Assembly: GCA_028289585.1 (NCBI GenBank)
Contig: JANQPI010000010.1
Location: 1-64,000 of the forward strand
Length of the DNA stretch: 64,000 nucleotides
From: Candidatus Zixiibacteriota bacterium
GTDB taxonomy: Bacteria > Zixibacteria > MSB-5A5 > GN15 > FEB-12
Direction: 5' to 3'
The position numbers and the translations under genes are program-made. The notes under the pieces are model-generated. The model searched no databases. It saw only the letters and a program-made list of their open reading frames with translations, and had not been told where the DNA came from. This document shows, piece after piece, positions 1 through 8,334 of the stretch. Position 1 is the stretch's first letter. Each line of letters begins with the position of its first letter.

Positions 1-1
1 T

Positions 2-181
2 AGAAGCCCTCACTGGGTACGAGGTCCCGACTCTACGCTCTTCTATTTGATTCATCCAAGGTGGATTTTTGATCCGTTTGAGGAATCTAAATCTGACTCG
101 ACGGTCTATCCACCTTCCCAGGACTCCAGCCACGGTACGCCGATGCCGCGCCGTATGGGCAGGAGTTTAACGGACAAGTGA
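2..181 (+). CDS. C-terminal fragment of an unidentified protein (cut by window edge)
   Basis: A reading frame is open from base 2 to a TGA at 179-181, so only the last 59 residues of a plus-strand protein are visible. The text contains a stretch reading FYLIHPRWIFDPFEE followed by a Ser/Pro-rich and basic tail. An 'IHP..W' near the C-terminus occurs in some polysaccharide-deacetylase-like proteins, but this is too little to name a family. No start can be judged. The next gene begins about 50 bases later on the same strand. Confidence 0.45.
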   Translation, partial: RSPHWVRGPDSTLFYLIHPRWIFDPFEESKSDSTVYPPSQDSSHGTPMPRRMGRSLTDK

Positions 182-233
182 GGACTCTTGCCGGACGAAA
201 GATACTGAAGGCCTAACTGAGGTAGGCGTATCG

Positions 234-638
234 ATGCGTGGGTTTACTGTCACATCGGTATCGTTTCTGGTAGTCGCCTATCTCATCCTCCGACTTGTGA
301 TCCAACTCCTGTTGGTAAGCGATGACGCTCAGCTTCTGGCGTTTGTAACCGAGCAATTTGTGAGCATGCTTCTGCTTGCGATTATCGCGTTTGTTGCGGC
401 CCTGTTCGTTGAACTCACCGTCTTTCGTCAGCCACTCTACTGGCGTCTGGTTACGGGAATACAACAGATTGTCTGGTTGGGTCGAAGGAAACCGATCTTC
501 CGCCGCAAGAACGGTCGCTGGGTTTCCGACGACGGACCGCTGAAGCGACTGGAGTTCAGTCGTTCGTTGCTCATCTGGCATGTTGTTGCAGCAGTGGTGA
601 TTATCGTTCTGCTTGAGTCGTTTGAAGTCGTAAGCTAG
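234..638 (+). CDS. Small membrane protein with three predicted helices, unknown function
   Basis: A 134-residue protein with hydrophobic segments at about residues 7-29, 40-62 and 112-130, and a basic loop (RRKPIFRRKNGR) between the second and third, which by the positive-inside rule should face the cytoplasm. The ATG is preceded at suitable distance by GAGGT, supporting this start. I do not recognise the family. The antisense open frame over 213-581 has no ribosome-binding site and no family resemblance, so I take the plus strand as the gene. It converges with the minus-strand lipoprotein gene ending at 697. Confidence 0.6.
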   Translation: MRGFTVTSVSFLVVAYLILRLVIQLLLVSDDAQLLAFVTEQFVSMLLLAIIAFVAALFVELTVFRQPLYWRLVTGIQQIVWLGRRKPIFRRKNGRWVSDDGPLKRLEFSRSLLIWHVVAAVVIIVLLESFEVVS

Positions 639-696
639 TCACTGTTTAGTCAGTTTGTGACAAGTAGATCTGACACCTGCCGCGAACAGAACGCAC

Positions 697-1527
697 TCAT
701 TCGTCGAGTGTTCGCATCCTCTGGATATCGACCACCAGATCCTGTAATGGATCGTCCGGTTCAAGTTGGTGATACCCGTCCTCAGTATCGATCAAGTGAT
801 GATAGAGGATGCCGTCGCGGTGTTCGTTGAGCCACACCCGCGTGCGCGTGCTACAGATCAACTCGACCTCTACGCTCGTCGCGAGTGGGTCGTCAACCAG
901 ACGTATATCGATAAGTGCAACTTCCTCGCCGCCAGACCAGAATTGCCGCTGTGTGTGACGAAAGACGAGTGCATTTCCAATCGCCGAACGATTGGGCGCT
1001 CCACTCTCAACGTATAACCGGCAATACTTCCCCGCACTTTTAGAAAACAGCATGTCTCTTGGCGTCAGTGGCGGCCATCGTGATCGATCTTCGGCCACCA
1101 GGTAATCGGCATCCATGACGATTAGAATTGGAATAGGAAGACCCACTAGTTTCGATAGGTCGGTAAGGCGGACGCTCAGATACGCCATATCTTTACTGAG
1201 GTAGCGTGAGCTCAACGGTCCGATAGCGTCCGCAACGGTTATCGTATCCCGCGTCTCGACTACTACCTGAAGCCAGATATCTCCTTCACGATACTCAAAA
1301 ACCAGACGATGAATTTTCTCATTGTAGCTGTTTAGCCCGACCGAGTCACTGACGATCGTCGCGAGTTCCGTGACCAACGTACGGCTGTATGCGCACGCCT
1401 CGGCGATTTCCGGTGTAACCGTTCGTTCGGGGCTACAACCGAGGTGAAGGAGTGCAGCTGCTAAGATTGCTTTCATCAGTGATGACTTTGGCACGCCGAA
1501 CCAGCGAGTAAGAAACCATGCGGCCAT
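697..1527 (-). CDS. Putative secreted lipoprotein of unknown function
   Basis: A 276-residue reading frame with an N-terminal hydrophobic stretch ending in HLGCS, which could be a lipobox, although His at -3 is unusual. A shorter start at 1476 (MKAILAAALLHLGC) would give a compact signal peptide; neither start has a convincing Shine-Dalgarno sequence. The rest is a mixed acidic/hydrophobic protein with no motif I recognise. It lies 6 bases behind the SRPBCC gene and may be the last gene of the tetR-efflux operon. Function is unknown. Confidence 0.6.
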   Translation of the reverse strand: MAAWFLTRWFGVPKSSLMKAILAAALLHLGCSPERTVTPEIAEACAYSRTLVTELATIVSDSVGLNSYNEKIHRLVFEYREGDIWLQVVVETRDTITVADAIGPLSSRYLSKDMAYLSVRLTDLSKLVGLPIPILIVMDADYLVAEDRSRWPPLTPRDMLFSKSAGKYCRLYVESGAPNRSAIGNALVFRHTQRQFWSGGEEVALIDIRLVDDPLATSVEVELICSTRTRVWLNEHRDGILYHHLIDTEDGYHQLEPDDPLQDLVVDIQRMRTLDE

Positions 1528-1533
1528 TTTAGC

Positions 1534-1995
1534 TTACGCGATGGACTGTGCCACCTCGGCGAGTTGGTCGAGGCAGATTGCCCAACCCTTTTCGAAGCCC
1601 ATTTCGGCGTGCGTTTGACGATCTTTGTCGTTCTTATGTAGTGCTGTCGCGGTGTACAGAATGCCATTGGGATGGTTGGCCATCGTAATCACCGCCGTGA
1701 AGAGGCTCTCCTCGTTTGGTCGCCAGCCGCCACGGAGAGCATCGGTAAAGACAATGCGCTCGTGCTCAATGACCTCCAGGAAACATCCCTCGCCGGCATG
1801 CTCGGTTCCATCGGGGAGTTTCATCACCGTGTCGAATGCGCCGCCGGGGTAAAACTCATGTTTGCGCACAACCGTCTCGACTGGTTTAGGTGCCCACCAC
1901 CTGACGAGATGGCTCGGATCTTTCCAAGCGGTCCAGATCGCCGAGCGTGGCGCGGCGATGATTCTCGACACACTTAAGTCTCGTTCTTCAGTCAC
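1534..1995 (-). CDS. SRPBCC-family protein (AHSA1-like, START/Bet v1 fold)
   Basis: A 153-residue single-domain protein. It opens with the family's usual pattern, 'SRIIAAPRSAIWTAWKDPSHLVRWWAPK', and ends in a long helix with W and L spacing (GWAICLDQLAEVA), as expected of the Activator of Hsp90 ATPase homolog 1-like group. These proteins form a hydrophobic cavity and bind small ligands; the ligand here cannot be told. The start is GTG and is fixed by a strong AGGAGGAG Shine-Dalgarno sequence just upstream. It begins 12 bases after the RND pump stop, so it is probably co-transcribed with the efflux genes. Confidence 0.85.
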   Translation of the reverse strand: MTEERDLSVSRIIAAPRSAIWTAWKDPSHLVRWWAPKPVETVVRKHEFYPGGAFDTVMKLPDGTEHAGEGCFLEVIEHERIVFTDALRGGWRPNEESLFTAVITMANHPNGILYTATALHKNDKDRQTHAEMGFEKGWAICLDQLAEVAQSIA

Positions 1996-2007
1996 AAACC
2001 TCTCCTC

Positions 2008-5000
2008 CTAAGTGACAGCGGGCTTGGAATCGCGTTCAACCAGGCTATAGAGCACCGGGACGATCAAGAGCGTCAGGAACGTCGACATCAACAACCCGCC
2101 AATAATCGCCCAACCCATCGGCCCCCACAAAGTACCGCCACCAAGCGTCAGTGGCAAGAGGCCACCGACTGTTGTCAGAGTCGTCAGCACGATCGGGATA
2201 AATCGCGCCTGACCGGCCGTGCGAAGGGCATCGACAACCGACATCCCCTGCTCGCGTCGCAGGAGGTTAGTATAGTCGACGAGGATGATGGAGTTATTGA
2301 TCACAATGCCAACCAGTGAACTCACGCCGACCAGCGCCATGAACGAGAATGAGTAGCCGGTGATCAGCAGGGCAAGAATCGAACCAATAATCGCCAGCGG
2401 AATCGCGGCAAACACGACGAGCGGCTGTTTGAACGAACCGAACTGTAAGACAAGAATTGCGAAGATCGCCAGGATCGCGCCGATCGTCGCTTGACCAAGA
2501 TTGCCAGTCGACTCCTGCTGCGACTCGAGCTCACCGGCGATCTGATAGCTGTACCCTTTCGGCCACTCGTACTGATCGAGTTTGGCAACGATGTCCAGAG
2601 TTGCATCGGTAACCGAGCGGGCACCGGAAACGTCAGCGGTGATCATCGACGTCCGCTTGAGGTCAACGTGACTGATGCGCTGTGGTCCGGTCTCGAATTC
2701 AATCGATGCCAGCTGTCGCAGCGGCACCATGCCGCCGGTCATCGATGCGACTGAAATGCGGTCGAAATCGGTGAGCGTCGTTTTGTTCTCTATCGGCAGA
2801 CGGACGACGATGTCATACTCATCGCCATCGTCATCGCGGTAACTCGATACAGGCGACCCCGCGACCGCAGCGCGGACGGTACGGTCGATTTCAACAAGCG
2901 GCACGCCGAGGATGGCGGCTTTCTCACGGTGAATAGCGACATGCAAGTCACTCTTGGCGGTCGCAAGAGGGTTGTCGATGTTGATCACACCGGGAGTTTC
3001 AGAAAAGAATCGCTCGACATTGCGGGAGATATTGCGCAGCGAGTCAAGGTTGTCGCCAACGACCCGAATGGCGATTGGCGCCTCGACCGGCGGTCCCTGT
3101 TCGAATTCCTTAACGACAATGCGTGCACCGGGAATACCGTCCAGATCAGCCCTCAACGATGCAAGAGTTTCGTCGAAAACACGACCGTCGGTCGAATTGA
3201 GTTCGATGAAGATCTGCGCGTGGTTCGGTGTTTCGTTCTTGGGAAAGACGTTGTAGTAAATCCGCGGGTTTCCTTTACCCACGTTTACAGCGTACGTCTT
3301 GATGACCGGATAGGTAGCAAGCACCGATTCCACGTGCGTTGCGAGCGAGTCGGTTGCATCGAGCGACGTACCATCGGGTGCGTCGATATTCACAATCATC
3401 TGGGGCTTCTCAGCTTTCGGGAAGAAGCTGATTCCGACGACCGGGACGAGTGTCAGTGAACCGAGAAAGATCAGGCTCGCGATTCCGAGGACAACAAACG
3501 GTCGGCGCAGAGCGAAGTTGAGCGTTTTGGTATACGGTCCCGAAACTTGTCGTTCGAGAACAGCTCGCATCCGTCGCGGTTCGGTATCTTTCCCTGGACG
3601 AATGAGGCGAGACGACAGGAACGGTGTGAGAACGATCGATACGATCAGCGATGCCAATAGCGCGTAGACGACCATCATCGGCATCGAGCGAACAAAATCT
3701 CCTGTCAGATCGGGCATGAAGATAATAGGGAAAAAGGCAAAGACGGTTGTTATCGTTGCCGATGTAATCGCCCAGGCGACTTGCTTCGTTCCGGCAACGG
3801 CGGCCTCAATCGGTTTCATACCCTTTCGCATGAACGCCTGGATGTTTTCGGTCACGACAATCGCGTTATCGACCAGCAAGCCGAGTGCGATAACGAGCCC
3901 GGCGATTGAAATCTGTTGTAAACCAAAGCCGGAGAAATCGAGCCAGCCGATGCCGATCGCAAGCGAGATTGGGATGGCGAGCATAACGACGAGGGCGGCT
4001 CGAACCGTAGCCGCAAGAAAGACGACTAGGCCCACCAATAACAGACCCTGAAGCAGGTTGCCGAAGAAGCCATTCACCCGGCGGTTGACCGACTCCGATT
4101 GATCGAAGACCATGCGCATGTCAATCGAACTGGGAAGGGTCGGGGCAAACGCCTCGAGGCGATTGTGCAGTTCGTTGGAAATCGCCATGATGTTCGTGCG
4201 CTCTTTCTGCCGTACGACGACAAAGATCGCTCGCTCGCCATTCACGCGGGCATAGTGGGCTCGGTCGGCATAGTCGAAGTCGATGTCGGCGACATCGTCA
4301 AGGTACACGACCTCCGCCTCACCGGCACGAACGACGGTCTTCTTGAGGTCAGCAAGGTTGTCATACGTCCCGGATGTTTGAATCGTGAACCGTCGGGAAC
4401 CAATGTCGACATGCCCACCGGGGATATTGGTATTGGTGGCACGAATAGCGTTTTCAATCTGCGTCAACGAAATGCCGCGTTCAGCAGCGCGAGCGAGATC
4501 GATCGACACGCGAACTTCCTGTTCAGGGTAAGCGACGATGTCGACACGTTTGACACCCGGGACCGTCTCAAGTTCGTCTTTCAACAGGTCGGCTTCGTCT
4601 TCTAGCTGACGGTATGTTGCCGTTTCTGAAACGAACGCAATCTGCATGATGTGAACGTCGGTCACCGAGAACTGCTCGATTCGTAATTCGAGAACCTCGT
4701 TGGGAAGATCATCTCGAATGGCGTTCACTTCCTGAACGACGTCGGAGTACTTTTCGTCGGCATCGGAGCCAGCTTCGAACTCCACGGTGACGACCGCAAG
4801 GCCATCACGCATCGAGGCAGAGAGAATCTTGATATCATCGAGCTCGTTGATCGCCTCCTCAATTGGATCGACAACGAGTTGTTCCAAATCCTCCGGGTTC
4901 GCACCGGGGTAAACAACGATAACATTCGTCCCAGGCGGTGTGACCAGCGGATCTTCCGAGCGCGGCATTGTCATCAGTGAAAGAAATCCGAAGACGACCA

Positions 5001-5061
5001 ACAGGCCGATCATGATGACTGTGAAGCGGTAGTTTTCCAGAGCAAGGCGAGGGAGTTTCAT
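2008..5061 (-). CDS. RND-family efflux transporter, inner-membrane pump (AcrB-like)
   Basis: A 1,017-residue inner-membrane pump, normal length for the family, with a first helix after MKLPRLALENYRF and the usual twofold arrangement of helix 1, periplasmic loop and six-helix bundle. Helix 4 reads GLLVDNAIVVTEN and helix 10 reads GIVINNSIILVDY. The single Asp in the first and the Asn pair in the second mark the subgroup that lacks the AcrB-type TM10 lysine. I prefer the ATG at 5061 to the upstream frame opening at 5130, which would overlap the adaptor gene. It would export small hydrophobic molecules with the adjacent adaptor and TolC-like channel. The substrate is unknown, but TetR control suggests drug or bile/detergent-like compounds. 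Confidence 0.95.
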   Translation of the reverse strand: MKLPRLALENYRFTVIMIGLLVVFGFLSLMTMPRSEDPLVTPPGTNVIVVYPGANPEDLEQLVVDPIEEAINELDDIKILSASMRDGLAVVTVEFEAGSDADEKYSDVVQEVNAIRDDLPNEVLELRIEQFSVTDVHIMQIAFVSETATYRQLEDEADLLKDELETVPGVKRVDIVAYPEQEVRVSIDLARAAERGISLTQIENAIRATNTNIPGGHVDIGSRRFTIQTSGTYDNLADLKKTVVRAGEAEVVYLDDVADIDFDYADRAHYARVNGERAIFVVVRQKERTNIMAISNELHNRLEAFAPTLPSSIDMRMVFDQSESVNRRVNGFFGNLLQGLLLVGLVVFLAATVRAALVVMLAIPISLAIGIGWLDFSGFGLQQISIAGLVIALGLLVDNAIVVTENIQAFMRKGMKPIEAAVAGTKQVAWAITSATITTVFAFFPIIFMPDLTGDFVRSMPMMVVYALLASLIVSIVLTPFLSSRLIRPGKDTEPRRMRAVLERQVSGPYTKTLNFALRRPFVVLGIASLIFLGSLTLVPVVGISFFPKAEKPQMIVNIDAPDGTSLDATDSLATHVESVLATYPVIKTYAVNVGKGNPRIYYNVFPKNETPNHAQIFIELNSTDGRVFDETLASLRADLDGIPGARIVVKEFEQGPPVEAPIAIRVVGDNLDSLRNISRNVERFFSETPGVINIDNPLATAKSDLHVAIHREKAAILGVPLVEIDRTVRAAVAGSPVSSYRDDDGDEYDIVVRLPIENKTTLTDFDRISVASMTGGMVPLRQLASIEFETGPQRISHVDLKRTSMITADVSGARSVTDATLDIVAKLDQYEWPKGYSYQIAGELESQQESTGNLGQATIGAILAIFAILVLQFGSFKQPLVVFAAIPLAIIGSILALLITGYSFSFMALVGVSSLVGIVINNSIILVDYTNLLRREQGMSVVDALRTAGQARFIPIVLTTLTTVGGLLPLTLGGGTLWGPMGWAIIGGLLMSTFLTLLIVPVLYSLVERDSKPAVT

Positions 5062-5068
5062 GATTCTC

Positions 5069-6118
5069 TCACTTCTCTCCGGCCACTCGTACCGCGGTAC
5101 CCGCAACGAGATAGGGAGCGCCAACCGCAATGACTGTGTCGATATCCGTCAATCCATCGATGATACCAATACGATTACCAACGATTGGTCCCAGGGTCAC
5201 CTCATGGCGGACAGCGTAAACCCCGCCGGAGTCGATTGTGAAGACCCAGGCTGATCCGCCGTCAGCCTCCACGAGCGACTCAATCGGAATCATCGACAGC
5301 TGCATCCTGTCGGCTGGGAAGAACTTCACGTTGGCTACGAATCCCGACGCAAGCGGTAGGTCGGTTGCAGTGAGTTGGACTTCAACGCGATAGGCACCGG
5401 AGCGAGGCTCGGGGGCTTGAGCAATAGTGACGACGGTTCCCGACAATTCGGTGCTGGGAAGCGCATCGATCGTTACAGCGACCGAATCTCCAGTCGCGAT
5501 CCGGACAACATCTCGATCGGCCAGACCAGTAACAACGAGCCAATGACTGCCGGTTGCGCCAAATGAGATGATTGATTGACCGGCCTGAATCAGTTCATCC
5601 GTTTCGGCATGTGTGCGTAGTACGCGTCCATCCGCAGGCGCGGTGATCACCGCATGCCGTCGATTAAACGAGGCGATCCGGAGTTGGGCCTCAGCAACAT
5701 CGCGAGCGGTTTCGGTATCCTGTAGCGCCTCCAACGGGGCGGCTGAATCCACGTAAAGCGAGGCGATGCGTTCGTAATCGCGTTCTGCCTTTTCCAGGGC
5801 TCGTTCCGCCTGAATAACCTGAGCGTCGATCTCATCCAGTTGCAGGCGAGCGAGAATGTCACCACGCGATACCTGATCACCGGCTTCGACAGGCATTGCG
5901 TCGACCACGCCGGCAATCTTGAAGGCAAGGCGACTTTCGGTCATCGCGGCAACGCGTCCGGCGGTGGTTATCGGCACGGAGACTGTTTCATTTGCCACGG
6001 CTGCGAGCGTTACGGGTACGACACGATTGGTGCGGAGTGATGATTCGGCACCACCACAGCCGATGGTGAAGAGGGCACTCAGCCCAATCGTTGAGAGTAG
6101 AAGAGGAAGTCGTCGCAT
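5069..6118 (-). CDS. RND efflux periplasmic adaptor (membrane fusion protein), lipoprotein
   Basis: A 349-residue HlyD/AcrA-type adaptor. The N-terminus is a lipoprotein signal (LSALFTIGC, with Cys 21 as the likely acylated residue). It is followed by the lipoyl/barrel-sandwich half (RLAFKIAGVVDAMPVEAGDQVSRGDILARL), a coiled-coil hairpin rich in Ala/Glu/Arg at about 85-130, the second lipoyl half (ITAPADGRVLRTHAETDELIQAGQ) and beta-barrel domains. It would bridge the pump encoded at 2008-5061 and the TolC-like channel. Its ATG overlaps the stop of the channel gene (6116-6120), indicating translational coupling. Confidence 0.95.
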   Translation of the reverse strand: MRRLPLLLSTIGLSALFTIGCGGAESSLRTNRVVPVTLAAVANETVSVPITTAGRVAAMTESRLAFKIAGVVDAMPVEAGDQVSRGDILARLQLDEIDAQVIQAERALEKAERDYERIASLYVDSAAPLEALQDTETARDVAEAQLRIASFNRRHAVITAPADGRVLRTHAETDELIQAGQSIISFGATGSHWLVVTGLADRDVVRIATGDSVAVTIDALPSTELSGTVVTIAQAPEPRSGAYRVEVQLTATDLPLASGFVANVKFFPADRMQLSMIPIESLVEADGGSAWVFTIDSGGVYAVRHEVTLGPIVGNRIGIIDGLTDIDTVIAVGAPYLVAGTAVRVAGEK

Positions 6119-7548
6119 CAGTCAGCACCTCGTTCGGTGAAGAATTCCGGGAGTTCGGTTGCGGCGGTCGCGCGTTGCAATTCGGCGCCACGACTTGCGT
6201 ATTGATAGAGAGCCACGATGGCATTGATTTCAGAGTTGGTGAGGGTCGTCCGGGCGTCGAGCCAGACAATCTGAGCGACCTGACCGGCGCTGAACTGACG
6301 ATCGATCAAGCGGAACGATTCGCGCGCGGCGGCGACGCGTTCCTCAGCTGCGGCCAGCGTTTCCCGTGCGACATCACGTTGATACCAGGCATCACGGGCA
6401 GCTACGGCAAGTTGCCGTCGAACTTCTTCATACTGCGCTCGGATTTCGTTCTGAGCGAGTTGAGCCTGACGTACCCGCGCCTGATCCGATCCACCATTGA
6501 ACAGATTCCAGTTAAGCACGAGCGAGGCGGTCCAGAAGTCGGCATCGCTGTCAAACTCGTATGATTCTCCCTCAATGCCGTAATCAACGGCGACCGAGAC
6601 GCCGGGAAGGAAACTTGATCGGGCAATCGACGCCTGACTGCCGGCGGCATCGATCAGCGATGTCAGCTGCAGCAACTCCTCGCGAGAGGAGGAGGCAGCA
6701 ACCACGGTCGGGAGATCGCTGTTGCGCACCACGGTGTCCGGGGCGGCGATGATGATCGCAGCATCGAGGGGTCGATTAAGGAGGAAATTGAAAAATGATC
6801 GGGTGAGTTCGCGATCACGTATTGCGGCTGCCTGCTGCTGGCGAAGTTCAGCCAGTTCGGCCCGCGCTCGGAAGACAACGTCGGCCGTCGCTCGCCCGGT
6901 TTCGACCAGTAACTCCGAGACTCGTTCGTTCTCTTCGAGAAGGATGCGAGTCGAGTCGAAGAGTCGTACGAGTTCAGTGGCAGCGACGAAACTGTTGTAT
7001 GTCAGCTGGACCTCAAGTATGACATCGCGAGCGAGCGCCCGTCGTCCGAATGACTCTGCATCGGTGACTCGCCGCTGTGCCCGATAACCGTGCCAGATTG
7101 CCGGCTGGAAGATCGGCTGCACGAGAGAAAGTTTCGTCTCCTGCTCTTCCTCGCGCAGCAATGGGATGCTCTCGTTCGGTATCGAAGTGGGCAGGATGGG
7201 CGAACCGTTGAGGTCGTTAACTGCCGAATTGATCGGGTTCACCAGGTCACCGACCGGTATCTCGATAGAGCGGCCACCACCGGCTCGTGTGTAGCGAGCG
7301 ATGAGATCAAGCCGCGGGAGAAACCTTCCCCGAGCCTCGGCCAGTCCGGCTCGGGCGGCTTCCACCGAAAGGAGACTTTGTTGGAGGGCCAGGTTGTTGG
7401 TGAGTGCCGAGTCGACGTAGTCATCGAGCGGACTGCTACGAGCCGGTTCAAGAAAGCCGACCGCGAGGAGCATTGCGATCAACATACTCCGCATAAATGA
7501 CTGACCGTCAGTCAGTAATCGGTTGAGGATGGTAACGGAGTGCGGCAT
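6118..7548 (-). CDS. TolC-family outer-membrane efflux channel
   Basis: A 476-residue outer-membrane factor with two tandem OEP repeats. The long helices are marked by Ala/Glu/Arg-rich runs such as ESFRLIDRQFSAGQV near the end, a typical TolC-family signature. The ATG at 7548 has an AAGGAT ribosome-binding site, so it is my choice, though it gives a long 38-residue signal region. The more classical signal peptide MRSMLIAMLLAVGFLEPARS begins at 7494, with no visible ribosome-binding site. Between the two lies a copy of the TetR operator. It starts 12 bases after the tetR stop and overlaps the adaptor gene. Confidence 0.93.
   Translation of the reverse strand: MPHSVTILNRLLTDGQSFMRSMLIAMLLAVGFLEPARSSPLDDYVDSALTNNLALQQSLLSVEAARAGLAEARGRFLPRLDLIARYTRAGGGRSIEIPVGDLVNPINSAVNDLNGSPILPTSIPNESIPLLREEEQETKLSLVQPIFQPAIWHGYRAQRRVTDAESFGRRALARDVILEVQLTYNSFVAATELVRLFDSTRILLEENERVSELLVETGRATADVVFRARAELAELRQQQAAAIRDRELTRSFFNFLLNRPLDAAIIIAAPDTVVRNSDLPTVVAASSSREELLQLTSLIDAAGSQASIARSSFLPGVSVAVDYGIEGESYEFDSDADFWTASLVLNWNLFNGGSDQARVRQAQLAQNEIRAQYEEVRRQLAVAARDAWYQRDVARETLAAAEERVAAARESFRLIDRQFSAGQVAQIVWLDARTTLTNSEINAIVALYQYASRGAELQRATAATELPEFFTERGAD
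7496..7516. promoter_or_regulatory. Second TetR-type operator, inside the 5' end of the tolC-like gene
   Basis: The 17-bp core TGACTGAC-C-GTCAGTCA is identical to the core of the site in front of tetR at 8220-8240; only the two outermost left bases differ. Two copies of a long palindrome flanking a TetR gene are best explained as its operators. This one lies just upstream of the alternative tolC start at 7494, so it may control an internal promoter or act as a roadblock. Confidence 0.75.
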
Positions 7549-7560
7549 GAAGCTATCCTT

Positions 7561-8202
7561 CTAGTCGCCCGAAGCGAGCGATTTACGCGTGAAACTGAGG
7601 TATTGCTCGAAGAGAATCGACGGATCGAAACCGGCTTTGTGGCGCACCATTTCCCCTTTTTGCGCGACGATCATGGCGATTCCGGTGGCCGTTCCCCAGA
7701 GGATGTAGCCCGTTTTGACGGGGTCAAGGTCACCGCGAATGGAGCCATCGGCGATCCCCTCGGCGATTGCATCGATCACGACCTGATTGCAGCTACGGCC
7801 GATGTCACTCGTCTTTGCCGCCTGGGATTCCGGGTCGGAAATGTCACCATGGCGGCTGTTAAAGTGCATCATTGAATTGAAATAGCTGGGAAAGTCGTGC
7901 ATGAACTGGAAGTAAGCTCGACCGACCGACTCGACTTTGTCGATTCCAGGTGCGTCTCCGGTGGTCGCTTGGCGAAAGCGGTCGAGCATGATTTCCATTC
8001 CGCGAGCGCAGACACCGCCATATACCTCCTCTTTCGATTTGAAATAGAGGTATAGCGTACCTTTTGATACGTTGGCGGCTTCGGCGATCTGGTCCATCGT
8101 GGCTGGGTCGACGCCTTTCGAGAAGAAGATCGTCTCAGCGGCGTCGAGGATCTCGTTATAGCGTTGTCGTTTTTCTCGTTCTCGTTTTTCTGCAACACTC
8201 AT
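7561..8202 (-). CDS. TetR/AcrR-family transcriptional repressor of the efflux operon
   Basis: A 213-residue regulator. The N-terminal TetR helix-turn-helix is clear: RYNEILDAAETIFFSKGVDPATMDQIAEAANVSKGTLYLYFKSKEEVY in consecutive segments at residues 14-61, including the typical 'vSKGTLYlYFksKe' recognition region. The rest is an all-helical ligand-binding domain. It is the first gene of the minus-strand unit tetR-tolC-adaptor-pump, and a perfect palindrome lies immediately upstream, so autoregulation and control of the efflux genes are very likely. Ligands of such repressors are usually pump substrates. Confidence 0.93.
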   Translation of the reverse strand: MSVAEKREREKRQRYNEILDAAETIFFSKGVDPATMDQIAEAANVSKGTLYLYFKSKEEVYGGVCARGMEIMLDRFRQATTGDAPGIDKVESVGRAYFQFMHDFPSYFNSMMHFNSRHGDISDPESQAAKTSDIGRSCNQVVIDAIAEGIADGSIRGDLDPVKTGYILWGTATGIAMIVAQKGEMVRHKAGFDPSILFEQYLSFTRKSLASGD

Positions 8203-8219
8203 CCTGTCTACCCCTTCTA

Positions 8220-8240
8220 ACTGACTGACCGTCAGTCAGT
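8220..8240. promoter_or_regulatory. TetR-type operator in front of tetR
   Basis: A palindrome with two perfect 10-bp arms, ACTGACTGAC and GTCAGTCAGT, around one central C. On the minus strand it directly follows an A+T-rich TTTTAT that could be the -10 box and lies 17 bases before the tetR start, so a bound repressor would block the promoter. The core recurs at 7496-7516. Confidence 0.85.
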
Positions 8241-8304
8241 GATAAAACGAACAGCCAGCGGAAATGTTTCCTCTGTCCAGCTTTTTTTAGCGAGAAATCA
8301 GCGA

Positions 8305-8324
8305 CCCAGGCCTACTTGCCTGGG
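8305..8324 (-). terminator. Stem-loop after the translocase gene (possible terminator)
   Basis: A perfect 7-bp stem CCCAGGC/GCCTGGG with a 6-base loop lies 10 bases beyond the stop of the carrier gene at 8335. In the minus direction no uridine run follows, so if it terminates it may need Rho, or it may protect the 3' end. Confidence 0.4.
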
Positions 8325-8334
8325 CGATGAGAAG

